In this document: positions 10,864 through 18,953 of the stretch, piece after piece
How the letters are laid out: each line of letters begins with the position of its first letter
How positions within the stretch are numbered: position 1 is the stretch's first letter
Assembly (NCBI RefSeq): GCF_026967575.1
Contig: NZ_CP114054.1
Coordinates: 496,001-560,000 of the forward strand
Length of the DNA stretch: 64,000 nucleotides
Source of the DNA: Aurantiacibacter sp. MUD11
Lineage (GTDB): Bacteria; Pseudomonadota; Alphaproteobacteria; Sphingomonadales; Sphingomonadaceae
Reading direction: 5' to 3'
Notes under the pieces: model-generated
Told to the model about the DNA's origin: nothing
Seen by the model: only the letters and a program-made list of their open reading frames with translations
Databases searched by the model: none
Made by a program: the position numbers and the translations under genes

Positions 10864-11609
10864 TCGCCGTCCTCCTTGTCATCCATGGCAGGCGGATCGG
10901 CTTCGGTATCCTCGGCCGCCTTGTCATCCGCATTCGCGCCGGCACCGGTCTGCTTGGCGCTTTCGGTGGTCTTGGGCTTGTCCACCTCTGGCGCTTCGGC
11001 CTTCTCGTCGCCCGGCAGCACATAGTCCGCACCTTCCCACGGCGAAGTGAAGTCGAAGCTGCGGAAATCCTGCGCCAGCTCGACCGGCTCGTACACCACG
11101 CGTTTTTCCTCTTCGGAATAGCGCAGCTCGGTATAACCCGTCAGCGGGAAGTCCTTGCGGAAGGGATGACCTTCGAAACCGTAGTCGGTCAGGATGCGAC
11201 GCAGGTCGGTGTTGCCTTCGAAGGTGACGCCGTAGAGGTCGAACACCTCGCGCTCCAGCCAGCCGGCAACCGGCCACAGCGTGGTGACGGTGGGAACCGG
11301 GGTGTCCTCGTCGGTGCTCACCTTCACCATCACGCGGTGGTTCTTGGTCAGGCTGAGCAGCATGTAGACGACCTCGAACCGCTCGACGCGGCCGGGGTAG
11401 TCGACACCGGCGATTTCCATCAGCTGCTGGTAATCGTGGTCGTCGCGCAGCATGCGCAGCGCGGTCTCGATGCTGGTGCGCTTCACGGTGAGCAGGATTT
11501 CGCCATGCTCCTCGCGAGCTTCGACCACGTGATCGCCCAGCGCGGCGACCAGCGCGTCGCGCACGCCTTCGTTGGAGGCGAACTTGGGGGCGGAATGCAG
11601 GACGCTCAT
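10860..11609 (-). CDS. nuoC: NADH-quinone oxidoreductase subunit C with acidic tail
   Basis: 30-kDa-type subunit of the peripheral arm, 249 aa. The core (residues 1-200) carries the family signature [37 protein letters not shown] region at about 120-156. Residues 201-249 form a low-complexity tail rich in Glu, Asp, Ala and Lys that is not part of the conserved fold and is likely disordered. Start ATG shares one base with the upstream stop (TAATG). Confidence 0.96.
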   Translation of the reverse strand: MSVLHSAPKFASNEGVRDALVAALGDHVVEAREEHGEILLTVKRTSIETALRMLRDDHDYQQLMEIAGVDYPGRVERFEVVYMLLSLTKNHRVMVKVSTDEDTPVPTVTTLWPVAGWLEREVFDLYGVTFEGNTDLRRILTDYGFEGHPFRKDFPLTGYTELRYSEEEKRVVYEPVELAQDFRSFDFTSPWEGADYVLPGDEKAEAPEVDKPKTTESAKQTGAGANADDKAAEDTEADPPAMDDKEDGE

Positions 11610-11812
11610 TACTCCGCATCCTCCTTGCGAATGACCTTGCCGACGATCAGCTCGTCGATTTCCAGCCGCTTGACCCGGCCGGAGCCGATGCTGAGCTTGC
11701 CGATGACGAGGCGGCCCAGCGCCACGGCGCCCACGGCCAGCGCACCGGTCGCCAGCGCACCCAGCGCAACGGCGCCGACCTTGCGGGCCGAGATAGTGCT
11801 GAGCGCGCTCAT
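11609..11812 (-). CDS. 67-aa pentad-repeat protein between nuoB and nuoC
   Basis: Start is ATG 11812, overlapping the nuoB stop as ATGA; the end overlaps the nuoC start by one base. After a short N-terminus the product follows a five-residue period: [46 protein letters not shown] small or aliphatic residue sits at fixed positions and Gly closes most pentads. This is the pattern expected for a right-handed quadrilateral beta-helix like that of pentapeptide-repeat proteins, although the residues differ from the usual A(D/N)LXX consensus. The C-terminus is charged. Function unknown; tight packing in the operon suggests co-synthesis with complex I. Confidence 0.8.
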   Translation of the reverse strand: MSALSTISARKVGAVALGALATGALAVGAVALGRLVIGKLSIGSGRVKRLEIDELIVGKVIRKEDAE

Positions 11813-12375
11813 CGTTCGATCGTCCCGACGCGGCGGATCTTCCGCTGCAGCTGCATCACGCCATAGAGCAGCGCTTCCGCAGTCGGCGGGCAACCCGGGA
11901 TATAGATGTCGACCGGCACGATGCGGTCGCAGCCACGGACAACCGAATAGCTGTAGTGATAGTAGCCTCCGCCGTTGGCACAGCTGCCCATCGAGATGAC
12001 GTATTTCGGGTCCGACATCTGGTCGTAAACGCGGCGCAGGGCCGGGGCCATCTTGTTGCACAGCGTGCCGGCAACGATCATCACGTCGGACTGGCGCGGG
12101 CTGGCGCGCGGAGCGACGCCGAAACGCTCCATGTCGTAACGCGGCATGTTGACGTGGATCATCTCCACCGCGCAGCAGGCGAGACCGAAGGTCATCCACC
12201 ACAGCGAACCGGTGCGGGCCCACTGGAACAGGTCTTCCGTCGAGGTGACGAGGAAGCCCTTGTCGTTCACTTCGCTTTGCAGCGCGTTGAAATAATCCTG
12301 GTCAGGCTGCTTGATTTCGCCAGCCTGCGCAGTCGGCGCATTCTGCAAGGGATTGGCTTGGGATTGCATGGTCAT
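11809..12375 (-). CDS. nuoB: NADH-quinone oxidoreductase subunit B ([4Fe-4S] N2)
   Basis: Subunit carrying cluster N2, the last electron donor to quinone, 188 aa from ATG 12375. The unusual tandem-cysteine ligand pair C67-C68 is in GLACCAVEM, with C132 in [11 protein letters not shown] and C162 in [12 protein letters not shown] Gln/Ala-rich N-terminal segment of about 25 residues precedes the core. The start overlaps the nuoA stop as ATGA; a second in-frame ATG two codons later is possible. Confidence 0.97.
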   Translation of the reverse strand: MTMQSQANPLQNAPTAQAGEIKQPDQDYFNALQSEVNDKGFLVTSTEDLFQWARTGSLWWMTFGLACCAVEMIHVNMPRYDMERFGVAPRASPRQSDVMIVAGTLCNKMAPALRRVYDQMSDPKYVISMGSCANGGGYYHYSYSVVRGCDRIVPVDIYIPGCPPTAEALLYGVMQLQRKIRRVGTIER

Positions 12376-12746
12376 TGCCAGTCCAACGCTCCCTTCTTCC
12401 ATTCATAGGCGAGCCCGATGGCAAGGATGGTCAGGAAGATCATCATCCCGATCCAGCCCGGCCAACCGGTGATGTCGAGGCTGACCGCCCATGGGAAAAG
12501 GAATGCCGCCTCAAGGTCGAACAGCAGGAAGCTGATCGCCACCAGATAGAACTTTACGTCGAACTGGCTGCGCGGGTCCTCGAAAGCGGGAAAGCCGCAT
12601 TCGTATTCGGTGAGCTTCTCGGCCTGCGGGTTGTGCGCGCCGGTGAGGCGGGAAACACCCATGGGCAAGAACACGAAAGCTGCCGACAGCGCCACAGCGA
12701 TGGCGAGGAAGAGCAGAATCGGAAAGTATTGGCTGAGGTCGACCAC
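12372..12746 (-). CDS. nuoA: NADH-quinone oxidoreductase subunit A
   Basis: First gene of the operon, 124 aa, three membrane helices. The conserved NuoA loop is clear: [28 protein letters not shown], followed by [15 protein letters not shown]. It starts at ATG 12746, about 27 nt downstream of a candidate promoter. The preceding gene on the same strand ends 86 nt upstream. Confidence 0.96.
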   Translation of the reverse strand: MVDLSQYFPILLFLAIAVALSAAFVFLPMGVSRLTGAHNPQAEKLTEYECGFPAFEDPRSQFDVKFYLVAISFLLFDLEAAFLFPWAVSLDITGWPGWIGMMIFLTILAIGLAYEWKKGALDWQ

Positions 12747-12779
12747 GGACGGACTCGGATTGCTGAGGTTTGCGAGGCG

Positions 12780-12808
12780 CGTCTAGGCAAAGCCATGCCG
12801 CGATGCAA
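12780..12808 (-). promoter_or_regulatory. candidate promoter of the nuo operon
   Basis: On the minus strand a -35-like TTGCAT (12808-12803) is separated by exactly 17 nt from a -10-like TAGACG (12785-12780). Transcription would start near 12773 and give a leader of about 27 nt before nuoA. The same TTGCAT-N17-TAGAC pattern occurs before the thiolase gene, which supports it. No experiment is implied; this is pattern matching. Confidence 0.45.
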
Positions 12809-12832
12809 GGCGGTCCGAAGGTCCAGTTGCGC

Positions 12833-14092
12833 CTAATCCGTGGGTTTCTCCGCAAGTTCGAGGCGACGGATGTGCGTCTCGCGCAATTCGGAACCCTCGC
12901 GCAGCACCCCGCCCTCTTCGAAAAGGTCCCAGCTGCCGTTGCCGATATAATAGAGCGCGCCTTCGTGAATGTCGCCGCCGAGCGGTTCGGTCCATTCCGG
13001 ATTGGCGCGCTCCAGGGTGCGCACGCCGATGATGCGATTCCCGTCTTCGGAGAGCCGCAGGGCAACGATCCGCATCGGGTTCACGCCGTTCTGCACGGCG
13101 ATGAGTTCACCCTCGTGAAGCCAGAGGCCGTCGATGCCGTCGAGCAGGACAGGAATGTCCGCCGCAAGCCGCGAGACTTCGCCTGACTCGAGATCGATCA
13201 TGGCGAGGCCGTAGCGATAGTCGCTGATGTAGAGGCGCGAGCCATCGCCGCTTGGCGCTATCCCTTGCGGTGAGCGCAGCACGCCCGGCGGGACAAGCTG
13301 CAAGAAGCGCAAACCCTCGATCGGGCTGGAATAGACACCGCCGCCCAATGGATCGCTGGCATAGAGCGTCGCATCGTCACCAACGGCAATGTCGGAGAAT
13401 TGCACGCCCTCCGGCGCGCGGTGCAGGGAATACTGGTTGCCTGACTGACGTGCAAAGATACCGGACGCGAATGCCTCTCCCTCGCCCAACATGCCAAGAT
13501 TTCCGGATGCGACAACTACGACCCTTTGACCCAGGCGCACACCGCTCAGATTGCCAGCCAGTGGCAAGGACTGCTCTTCCCACTCGCCCCCGCTGTTGGA
13601 CCAAAGCTCACGCGAGACGACAGTTGTGACAAGGAATGATCCATCCGCTTTTACCGCCAGACTTTCCGGCAACCGTGCCTCCGCCGGAATGGTCGCCACA
13701 ACCTCGCTGGTGGCAAGCGACGCGGCGATCTGCGCATTGGCCGCAAGCCATGCGGGAGCCTCTCCCTCGATCTGCCCCCGCAGGTATTCGCGCGCTGCCG
13801 GTGAAAAAGCATAGCCGTGGGCAGCCAGACTCTCCGCAACTTGCAGTGCTCGCGGCAGGTCTTCTGCCGCAAGTAGGGCGTTTAGCAGCCGCAACCGCAC
13901 CGAAGAGGAATTGGGAAAGGCCTCGACCAGGGCCTCCAGCCCTGCGACGTCGGTGATCTGGCCGGAAGTGGCGTCAACCGGGTACCAAGCGTCTGGCACC
14001 TCGCCCGACGCTGTGACGGCGGGCGGTTCCGGATAGGAAGCACAGGCGGCAAGCAACACGGTCGCCATTGGCAAGGCGCTGAAGCGCATCAT
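12833..14092 (-). CDS. beta-propeller-type lipoprotein
   Basis: Product of 419 aa starting at tandem ATGs (14092 or 14089). The signal sequence ends in a lipobox LLAAC (residues near 15-17), so it is an outer- or inner-membrane-anchored lipoprotein facing the periplasm. Residues 60-130 look helical with a TPR-like feel (LLNALLAAEDLPRALQVAESLAAHG). From about 150 on there are repeated strands of the kind VGDDATLYASDPLGGG, SGDGSRLYISDYRYG and LWLHEGELIAVQNG, as in NHL or SMP-30-like propellers. It might bind or hydrolyse a small molecule, but no catalytic set is identifiable. It ends 86 nt before nuoA and is followed by the nuo promoter rather than an obvious terminator. Confidence 0.8.
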   Translation of the reverse strand: MMRFSALPMATVLLAACASYPEPPAVTASGEVPDAWYPVDATSGQITDVAGLEALVEAFPNSSSVRLRLLNALLAAEDLPRALQVAESLAAHGYAFSPAAREYLRGQIEGEAPAWLAANAQIAASLATSEVVATIPAEARLPESLAVKADGSFLVTTVVSRELWSNSGGEWEEQSLPLAGNLSGVRLGQRVVVVASGNLGMLGEGEAFASGIFARQSGNQYSLHRAPEGVQFSDIAVGDDATLYASDPLGGGVYSSPIEGLRFLQLVPPGVLRSPQGIAPSGDGSRLYISDYRYGLAMIDLESGEVSRLAADIPVLLDGIDGLWLHEGELIAVQNGVNPMRIVALRLSEDGNRIIGVRTLERANPEWTEPLGGDIHEGALYYIGNGSWDLFEEGGVLREGSELRETHIRRLELAEKPTD

Positions 14093-14132
14093 GTCCACGA
14101 ACCTGTCCCCTCCCCTCACCAGGTCAATCACT

Positions 14133-15560
14133 CTACTTGCGGGCCATCAGCTTCAACAGCTTCTTTGCCCGCTCGCCAAAAGGCGGCTTCAAACCGGCCA
14201 GTCCGGCCACGTCCAGCTTGGGCTGCGTATACACGGCGCGGGCGTGGCTGAACTCGCGGAAGCCTTCTGGGCCATGGTAGCAGCCGATGCCGCTCGGGCC
14301 GATACCGCCGAAAGGCAGGTCTTCGGCAGAGACGTGGAAGATTACGTCGTTCACCGTCACGCCGCCGGAAATGGTCTGCCCAAGCACGCGCTCGCGCTCC
14401 TCGGCGTCGTCACCGAAGTAGTAGAGGCCAAGCGGCCGGTCGCTGCGGTTGATGCGGCCGATCGCCTCGTCGACTTCGCCGTAGGTCAGGATCGGCAGGA
14501 CGGGGCCGAAGATTTCCTCCTGCATTGCCTGCATGTCGTCGGTCGCGTTGCGGATCACCGTCAGCGGCATCTTGCGCTGGTTGCCCGCGGAGAAGTCCTC
14601 TCCGGCCGGATTGATCTCGATGACCTCCCCGCCCTTGGCGCGGGCATCCTCGACCATCTGCTGCAGCCGCGCGAACTGCCGGTCGTTGATGACATTGGCA
14701 TAGTCGGGATTGTCGCGGAGCGTAGGGTACTGGTTCATGACGCCAAGCTCGAGTGACGCGATGACGCCGTCTTCCATGTTTTCGGGCACCAGCAGGTAAT
14801 CGGGCGCGAGGCAGATCTGGCCCGCGTTCATCAGCTTGCCCGATACGATCCGCGAGCCTGCGCGCTCCAGGTCCGCACTCTTGCCGATGACCACCGGACT
14901 CTTGCCGCCCAGCTCCAGCGTGACGGGAACGAGGTTCGCCGCTGCCGCCTGCATCACCTTGCGCCCGGTGGCGGTGGAACCGGTGAAGACCAGGTGGTCG
15001 AACGACAGGCTGGCAAAGGCCGTTGCCACGTCCACACCGCCCGTCACTACGGTCACTTCTTCTGGCGCGAAATGCTGGCCGACCAGATCGGCGATCAGCT
15101 GGCTGGTGACGGGAGTGAACTCGCTTGGCTTGATCATCGCGCGGTTGCCCGCCGCCAGCACCTGCGCCAGCGGACCGAAAGCGAGGTTTACCGGGAAATT
15201 CCACGGGCTGATGATGCCGATCACGCCCTTCGGCTCGTAGCGCACCTCCGCCTTTGCCCCCAGCGCGCCGAGCGGGAACTGTACGCTGCGCCGGTCTGGC
15301 TTGGCCCAATGGCCCATCTTGCTGCGGCAATACTTGGCGAACTGGATCGAGACGAGCACGTCGGAAATCATGCTCTGCACCGGCGAGCGGTTGCCGTAAT
15401 CCTCGTTCATGGCATCGCACAGCGCCTCGGCATTGTCGGCAACCAGCGCGATGAGCCGGTCGAGCCGGTCACGACGCACGGAGAGCGGCTCGGGCCGAGC
15501 CTTGACGAAGGCATCCCGTTGCTTTTCCAGCATGAGTTTCAGTTCATTTTCGATTGCCAT
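14133..15560 (-). CDS. coniferyl-aldehyde-type NAD(P)+ aldehyde dehydrogenase
   Basis: ALDH-superfamily enzyme of 475 aa that oxidises an aldehyde to the acid. Motifs in order are IISPWNFPVNLAF (117-129), FTGSTATGRKV (192-202), the general base E216 in LELGGKSPVV, and the catalytic nucleophile C250 in NAGQICLAPDY. The AGQICLAPDY motif and the short length are typical of the coniferyl/fatty aldehyde branch (CalB-like). Substrate cannot be fixed from sequence. Start ATG 15560 has AGGTGAG six bases upstream and is preferred over a GTG three codons earlier. It is divergent from the thiolase gene across a 139-nt region. Confidence 0.9.
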   Translation of the reverse strand: MAIENELKLMLEKQRDAFVKARPEPLSVRRDRLDRLIALVADNAEALCDAMNEDYGNRSPVQSMISDVLVSIQFAKYCRSKMGHWAKPDRRSVQFPLGALGAKAEVRYEPKGVIGIISPWNFPVNLAFGPLAQVLAAGNRAMIKPSEFTPVTSQLIADLVGQHFAPEEVTVVTGGVDVATAFASLSFDHLVFTGSTATGRKVMQAAAANLVPVTLELGGKSPVVIGKSADLERAGSRIVSGKLMNAGQICLAPDYLLVPENMEDGVIASLELGVMNQYPTLRDNPDYANVINDRQFARLQQMVEDARAKGGEVIEINPAGEDFSAGNQRKMPLTVIRNATDDMQAMQEEIFGPVLPILTYGEVDEAIGRINRSDRPLGLYYFGDDAEERERVLGQTISGGVTVNDVIFHVSAEDLPFGGIGPSGIGCYHGPEGFREFSHARAVYTQPKLDVAGLAGLKPPFGERAKKLLKLMARK

Positions 15561-15624
15561 TCGACTCACCTGTCAGACGTCTTGCGTTGGTGCATGAGGC
15601 ACCCCTATCTGCATTCCGTGAAGT

Positions 15625-15653
15625 TTGCATTTGTTGCAATGCAGCATTAGACA
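15625..15653 (+). promoter_or_regulatory. candidate promoter of the thiolase gene
   Basis: TTGCAT (15625-15630) and TAGACA (15648-15653) are 17 nt apart, predicting a start near 15660 and a leader of about 40 nt. The same stretch contains CTGCAT (15619-15624) and ATGCAG (15639-15644) as inverted arms and a TTGCAA element, so an operator may overlap the promoter. Confidence 0.42.
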
Positions 15654-15699
15654 GACGCCAATTCGAACAGCCATCCCAAACCCGAAAGGCAAGTCCCCC

Positions 15700-16896
15700 A
15701 TGGCCACTTTCAACGAAGCCGATCCGATCGTCGTCCTCTCCTACGCCCGCACCCCGATGGGCAGCATGCAGGGCGCCCTCGCCGACGTTTCCGCGACCGA
15801 CCTTGGCGCCACCGCAGTGAAGGCCGCGATGGAGCGTTCGGGCGTTGCCGGCGAGGACGTGGACCGCGTCTACATGGGCTGCGTGCTGCCGGCCGGCCTT
15901 GGCCAGGCCCCTGCCCGCCAGGTCGCCGTGAAGTCCGGCTTGCCCCTGTCGGCACAGGCAACCACGGTGAACAAGGTCTGCGGCAGCGGAATGCAGACCG
16001 TCATCATGGGGGCAGAGGCGCTCGCCACCGGCACCGTCGACGTGATCGTTTCGGGCGGCATGGAGAGCATGACCAACGCGCCCTACCTGCTGAAGAAGCA
16101 TCGCGGCGGCGCGCGCCTAGGCCATGACCGCGTCTACGACCACATGTTCCTCGACGGCCTCGAAGATGCCTACGAAGAAGGCCGTGCCATGGGCACCTTC
16201 GCGCAGGACATGGCCGACAAGTACCAGCTCACCCGCGAGGAGATGGACGACTACTCGATCGCCTCGCTGGAGCGTGCCAACAACGCCATCGCCAGCGGCG
16301 CCTTTACCGACGAGGTCGTTCCGGTCACCTTCTCCACCCGCAAGGGCGATGTGACCGTCGATACCGACGAAGCCCCGTCGAAGGGCCGTCCTGACAAGAT
16401 CCCGCAGCTGCGCCCGGCCTTCGCCAAGGATGGCACCATTACCGCTGCGACCTCGTCCTCGATCTCCGACGGCGCGGCGGCTGTCGTGCTGACCCGCAAG
16501 AGCGTGGCCGACGCCAAGGGCCTGACCCCGGTGGCGACCGTGATCGGCCTCACTGCACACGCGCAGGCTCCGGAAGAGTTCACCATCGCCCCGGTCGGCG
16601 CGATCCAGAAGCTGCTCGAGCAGACCGGCTGGAGCGTCGACGATGTCGACCTGTGGGAAGTCAACGAGGCCTTCGCCTGCGTCGCAATGTTCGCCATGCG
16701 CGACATCGGCATCCCCCACGAGAAGATCAACGTGAACGGCGGCGGCACCGCGCTTGGCCACCCGATCGGCGCCAGCGGCACGCGCATCATCGTCACCCTG
16801 CTCAACGCCCTGAAGCAGCAGGGCAAGAAGCGCGGCATCGCCTCGCTTTGCATTGGCGGCGGCGAAGCCACGGCCGTGGCGGTCGAACTCGTCTGA
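15700..16896 (+). CDS. acetyl-CoA C-acetyltransferase (thiolase)
   Basis: Thiolase of 398 aa that condenses or cleaves acyl-CoA; the biosynthetic (acetoacetyl-CoA) type is likely from length and motifs. The acyl-accepting C94 lies in NKVCGSGMQT. The other active-site residues are H354 in NGGGTALGHPIGASG and C384 in ASLCIGGGEA, with the NEAFA motif at 322-326. Start ATG 15700 (MATFNEADP) is chosen from homology to the thiolase N-terminus; earlier in-frame codons lie upstream of the promoter's likely start. The divergent aldehyde dehydrogenase could feed the same catabolic route, which is inference. Confidence 0.94.
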   Translation: MATFNEADPIVVLSYARTPMGSMQGALADVSATDLGATAVKAAMERSGVAGEDVDRVYMGCVLPAGLGQAPARQVAVKSGLPLSAQATTVNKVCGSGMQTVIMGAEALATGTVDVIVSGGMESMTNAPYLLKKHRGGARLGHDRVYDHMFLDGLEDAYEEGRAMGTFAQDMADKYQLTREEMDDYSIASLERANNAIASGAFTDEVVPVTFSTRKGDVTVDTDEAPSKGRPDKIPQLRPAFAKDGTITAATSSSISDGAAAVVLTRKSVADAKGLTPVATVIGLTAHAQAPEEFTIAPVGAIQKLLEQTGWSVDDVDLWEVNEAFACVAMFAMRDIGIPHEKINVNGGGTALGHPIGASGTRIIVTLLNALKQQGKKRGIASLCIGGGEATAVAVELV

Positions 16897-16910
16897 AGTC
16901 ACTGATTAGG

Positions 16911-16940
16911 CAAAGGGCGGAACCGCAAGTCCGTCCTTTG
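16911..16940 (+). terminator. stem-loop downstream of the thiolase gene
   Basis: Arms 16911-16921 (CAAAGGGCGGA) and 16930-16940 (TCCGTCCTTTG) pair over 11 bp with one G-U and leave an 8-nt loop. The poly-T tail is weak (CTTTGCATT), so termination strength is uncertain. It lies 14 nt after the stop. Confidence 0.5.
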
Positions 16941-16998
16941 CATTACCTTCCTGTGAGTGCACAACATGGTGCGAATGGGAACTGGAAGGGAATTCGAC

Positions 16999-17430
16999 AT
17001 GAGGACATTCATCGCTATCGGCACCGCGCTTGCGCTGGCTGCCTGTAACGGCACCGCCGAGGACGCCGAGACTACCGAGGTCGCTGCCGAAACCGGCGAT
17101 ACCATGCTCGAAGGCGATGCCCCCGGTTTCGAGGCGGTTGCGCCCGGCACCTACCAGGTGACCCGCAGCGGCGGCGAGGTCGACTACATCGAGATCCACC
17201 CGGGCATGACCTTCTCGCGCGTCGACGCCGAAGGCAACGCGACGGGCGGCGTCATCTTCATGAAGGGTGGCAAGACCTGCTTCCTGGTGGAAGGTGACGA
17301 GGATGAAGCCTGCTTCGAAGATGGCCCGACACAGCCCGATGGCAGCATGGAAACCACGTCCGAGGCCGGTGATGTCTCTACGGTCGTGCCGGTCGAAGGC
17401 AGCCTTGAAGATCACGTGGGCGACACATAG
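16999..17430 (+). CDS. acidic lipoprotein 1 of a four-gene tandem family
   Basis: 143-aa lipoprotein with signal peptide and lipobox LAAC (cysteine at about 16). The mature part is very acidic. It shares the layout of the three following genes: a G-x-Y/T-Y segment, a DG or EGN turn, then two cysteines in the contexts KTCFLV and EACFED that could form a disulfide. It is the most divergent of the four. ATG 16999 is preferred because the longer frame has no signal peptide at its start and GGAAGGGAA lies upstream. Function unknown. Confidence 0.8.
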   Translation: MRTFIAIGTALALAACNGTAEDAETTEVAAETGDTMLEGDAPGFEAVAPGTYQVTRSGGEVDYIEIHPGMTFSRVDAEGNATGGVIFMKGGKTCFLVEGDEDEACFEDGPTQPDGSMETTSEAGDVSTVVPVEGSLEDHVGDT

Positions 17431-17438
17431 TCGCCCAC
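17416..17438 (+). other. perfect inverted repeat over the stop of acidic lipoprotein 1
   Basis: Nine-base arms (17416-17424 and 17430-17438) with a 5-nt loop cover the TAG stop. No T-run follows, so it is not a classical terminator; it could protect the mRNA 3' end or mark an operon processing point. Confidence 0.4.
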
Positions 17439-17519
17439 CCAACCAGCCGGTTCAGGGGGACGAAAGTTGCTGCCCTCCAGGCTGGCCGGGTTCACTCCAA
17501 TCCTAGCAACAGGGAAGTT

Positions 17520-17903
17520 ATGATGAAGAAGATTATTGCAGTCGCCGGTGCTTTCGCTCTCGCAGCCTGTGGCGGTTCTGCCGATGACCCGGTGGAAGAC
17601 GAAAGCCTGGACGATGCAGTCGATGCCGTGATCCCCGACACGAGCGCCGGCACCTACACCTCCACCAATCCGGAAGGCGTCGAAGTATCGGTCGCGCTGA
17701 ACGCGGACGGCACCTATACCGTCAGCGAGGGTGGCGAGATGGTGGAATCCGGCACCTGGGAAGACAATATTCGCGGTACCTGCCTGACTGCAGAAGGCGG
17801 TGACGGCGAAGATTGCTGGAACATCCAGCCTGGTGCCGAAGAAGGCATGATGGACGTTACCGGTGCCGATGGAGAAACGATGAGCTACAGCTTCGAAGGC
17901 TAA
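17520..17903 (+). CDS. acidic lipoprotein 2 of a four-gene tandem family
   Basis: 127 aa starting at tandem ATGs with AGGGAAG upstream. Signal peptide ends in LAAC (Cys near 17). The mature domain follows the family pattern: SAGTYTSTNPEG, a DGTYTVSEGG turn, SGTWED, then cysteines in GTCLTA and EDCWNI and a closing GADGET strand. This looks like one small beta-barrel or sandwich domain stabilised by a disulfide. Codon use and GC match the neighbours. Function unknown. Confidence 0.82.
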   Translation: MMKKIIAVAGAFALAACGGSADDPVEDESLDDAVDAVIPDTSAGTYTSTNPEGVEVSVALNADGTYTVSEGGEMVESGTWEDNIRGTCLTAEGGDGEDCWNIQPGAEEGMMDVTGADGETMSYSFEG

Positions 17904-17922
17904 CTCATTCAATTCTATCAAT

Positions 17923-17957
17923 GAAAGGGCGGTCAACTTTGGCCGCCCTTTCTTTTT
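17923..17957 (+). terminator. rho-independent terminator after acidic lipoprotein 2
   Basis: Perfect 10-bp GC-rich stem (17923-17932 with 17943-17952) and a 10-nt loop are followed at once by TTTTT. It is a strong intrinsic terminator, so the next lipoprotein gene has its own promoter. Confidence 0.85.
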
Positions 17958-18012
17958 GCAAACTATACGAGGATAAATTACCTTTCTCCGCCTCAACAGG
18001 GGGAGAGATTAA

Positions 18013-18396
18013 ATGCGTAAACTGGTAATCGTGACCGGCGTCCTGGCGCTCGCGGCCTGCGGCGGCGAAGCCGAGGTGTCCGAGGAAGAAGCGGTCGAGG
18101 AAGAGGTTGCCGAGGTTGATCCGGCAGTCGGCGCCTATACCTGGACCGATGACGAGGGCAACGAAGTCACCGGCTACATCAATGCCGATGGCACCGCCTA
18201 TACCGAAGTCAACGGCGAAGCGAATCCAACAATCGCCTGGGCGCGCAATGAAGAGGGCGAGGTCTGTCTTTCCGGCACCGACGACGAAGGCGAGGAATGG
18301 GAAGATTGCATGACCTTCGGGGAACTCGGCGAAGACGGCACGATGGAAATCACAGGCTCTGACGGGGAAGTCGATACCGTGACCAAAGTCAGCTAA
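18013..18396 (+). CDS. acidic lipoprotein 3 of a four-gene tandem family
   Basis: 127 aa with lipobox LAAC and a Glu-rich linker (EEEAVEEEVAEV) after the cysteine. The domain has GAYTWTDDEG, NADGTAYTEVNG and two cysteines (GEVCLSG and EDCMTF), ending in GSDGEVDTVTKVS. The N-terminal 25 residues and the last 10 are nearly identical to acidic lipoprotein 4, which indicates a recent duplication. The start has GGGGGAGAG upstream. Function unknown. Confidence 0.83.
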   Translation: MRKLVIVTGVLALAACGGEAEVSEEEAVEEEVAEVDPAVGAYTWTDDEGNEVTGYINADGTAYTEVNGEANPTIAWARNEEGEVCLSGTDDEGEEWEDCMTFGELGEDGTMEITGSDGEVDTVTKVS

Positions 18397-18418
18397 GCCA
18401 TTGCTATATCAACGCTTG

Positions 18419-18449
18419 AAGGGCGGTCCTTGCGGGCCGCCCTTTTTGT
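18419..18449 (+). terminator. rho-independent terminator after acidic lipoprotein 3
   Basis: Arms AAGGGCGG (18419-18426) and CCGCCCTT (18437-18444) with a short loop are followed by TTTTTG. The stem has the same AAGGGCGG/CCGCCCTT core as the terminator after lipoprotein 2, so gene plus terminator seem to have been duplicated as a unit. Confidence 0.82.
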
Positions 18450-18505
18450 ATTTGCTTCATCCGCCATTCTTCGTAGTGTCGGCAGTCTCAATAGGGGGAA
18501 ATACT

Positions 18506-18895
18506 ATGCGTAAACTGGTAATCATTACCGGCGTCCTGGCACTTGCAGCCTGCGGCGGCGAGGCCGAGGTGGCCGAGGAAGAAGCGGTCGTCGAAGAAGC
18601 AGTCGAAGTGGCGGCCGTGGTCGGCACCTACAACGGCACGACTGATGAAGGCGAGGAATGGAGCGCGACCATCAACGAGGACGGGACGACTTCCGTCACG
18701 GTGGATGGCGAAGTCGTAGAAACCGGCACCTGGCGCTCGGCCGACGATGGCACGACCTGCTTCATCACCGATACCGCCGAAGGTGAAGAGCCTGACGAGG
18801 AAGACTGCTACACCTTCGGTGAAGTGGGCGAAGACGGCAGCGTCACCGTCACCGGGGCCGACGGTGAATCAGACACGGTGACCAAGGTCAGCTGA
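18506..18895 (+). CDS. acidic lipoprotein 4 of a four-gene tandem family
   Basis: 129 aa starting at ATG 18506, nine bases after AGGGGG; the longer frame crosses the preceding terminator and is rejected. Lipobox LAAC is followed by a Glu/Val linker. The domain has VVGTYNGTTDEG, NEDGTTSVTVDG, TGTWRS, then cysteines in TTCFIT and EDCYTF and a final GADGESDTVTKVS. Closest paralog is lipoprotein 3. Function unknown; the envelope location is inferred from the lipobox. Confidence 0.83.
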   Translation: MRKLVIITGVLALAACGGEAEVAEEEAVVEEAVEVAAVVGTYNGTTDEGEEWSATINEDGTTSVTVDGEVVETGTWRSADDGTTCFITDTAEGEEPDEEDCYTFGEVGEDGSVTVTGADGESDTVTKVS

Positions 18896-18913
18896 CCGTC
18901 ACCTACTCCAGTC

Positions 18914-18948
18914 GGAAAGGGCGTCCCGCGCGGACGCCCTTTTCTTTT
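18914..18948. terminator. bidirectional terminator between acidic lipoprotein 4 and the SH3 gene
   Basis: An 11-bp stem (18916-18926 with 18932-18942) and 5-nt loop are followed by TTTCTTTT on the plus strand. The SH3 gene on minus ends at 18954, so its transcript could also use the hairpin. Confidence 0.78.
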
Positions 18949-18953
18949 GCGCC

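Noticed and set aside
16999..18895. Lipoprotein array as an integrated element
   Set aside because: No integrase, direct repeats or change in base composition at the borders; simple tandem duplication explains it.
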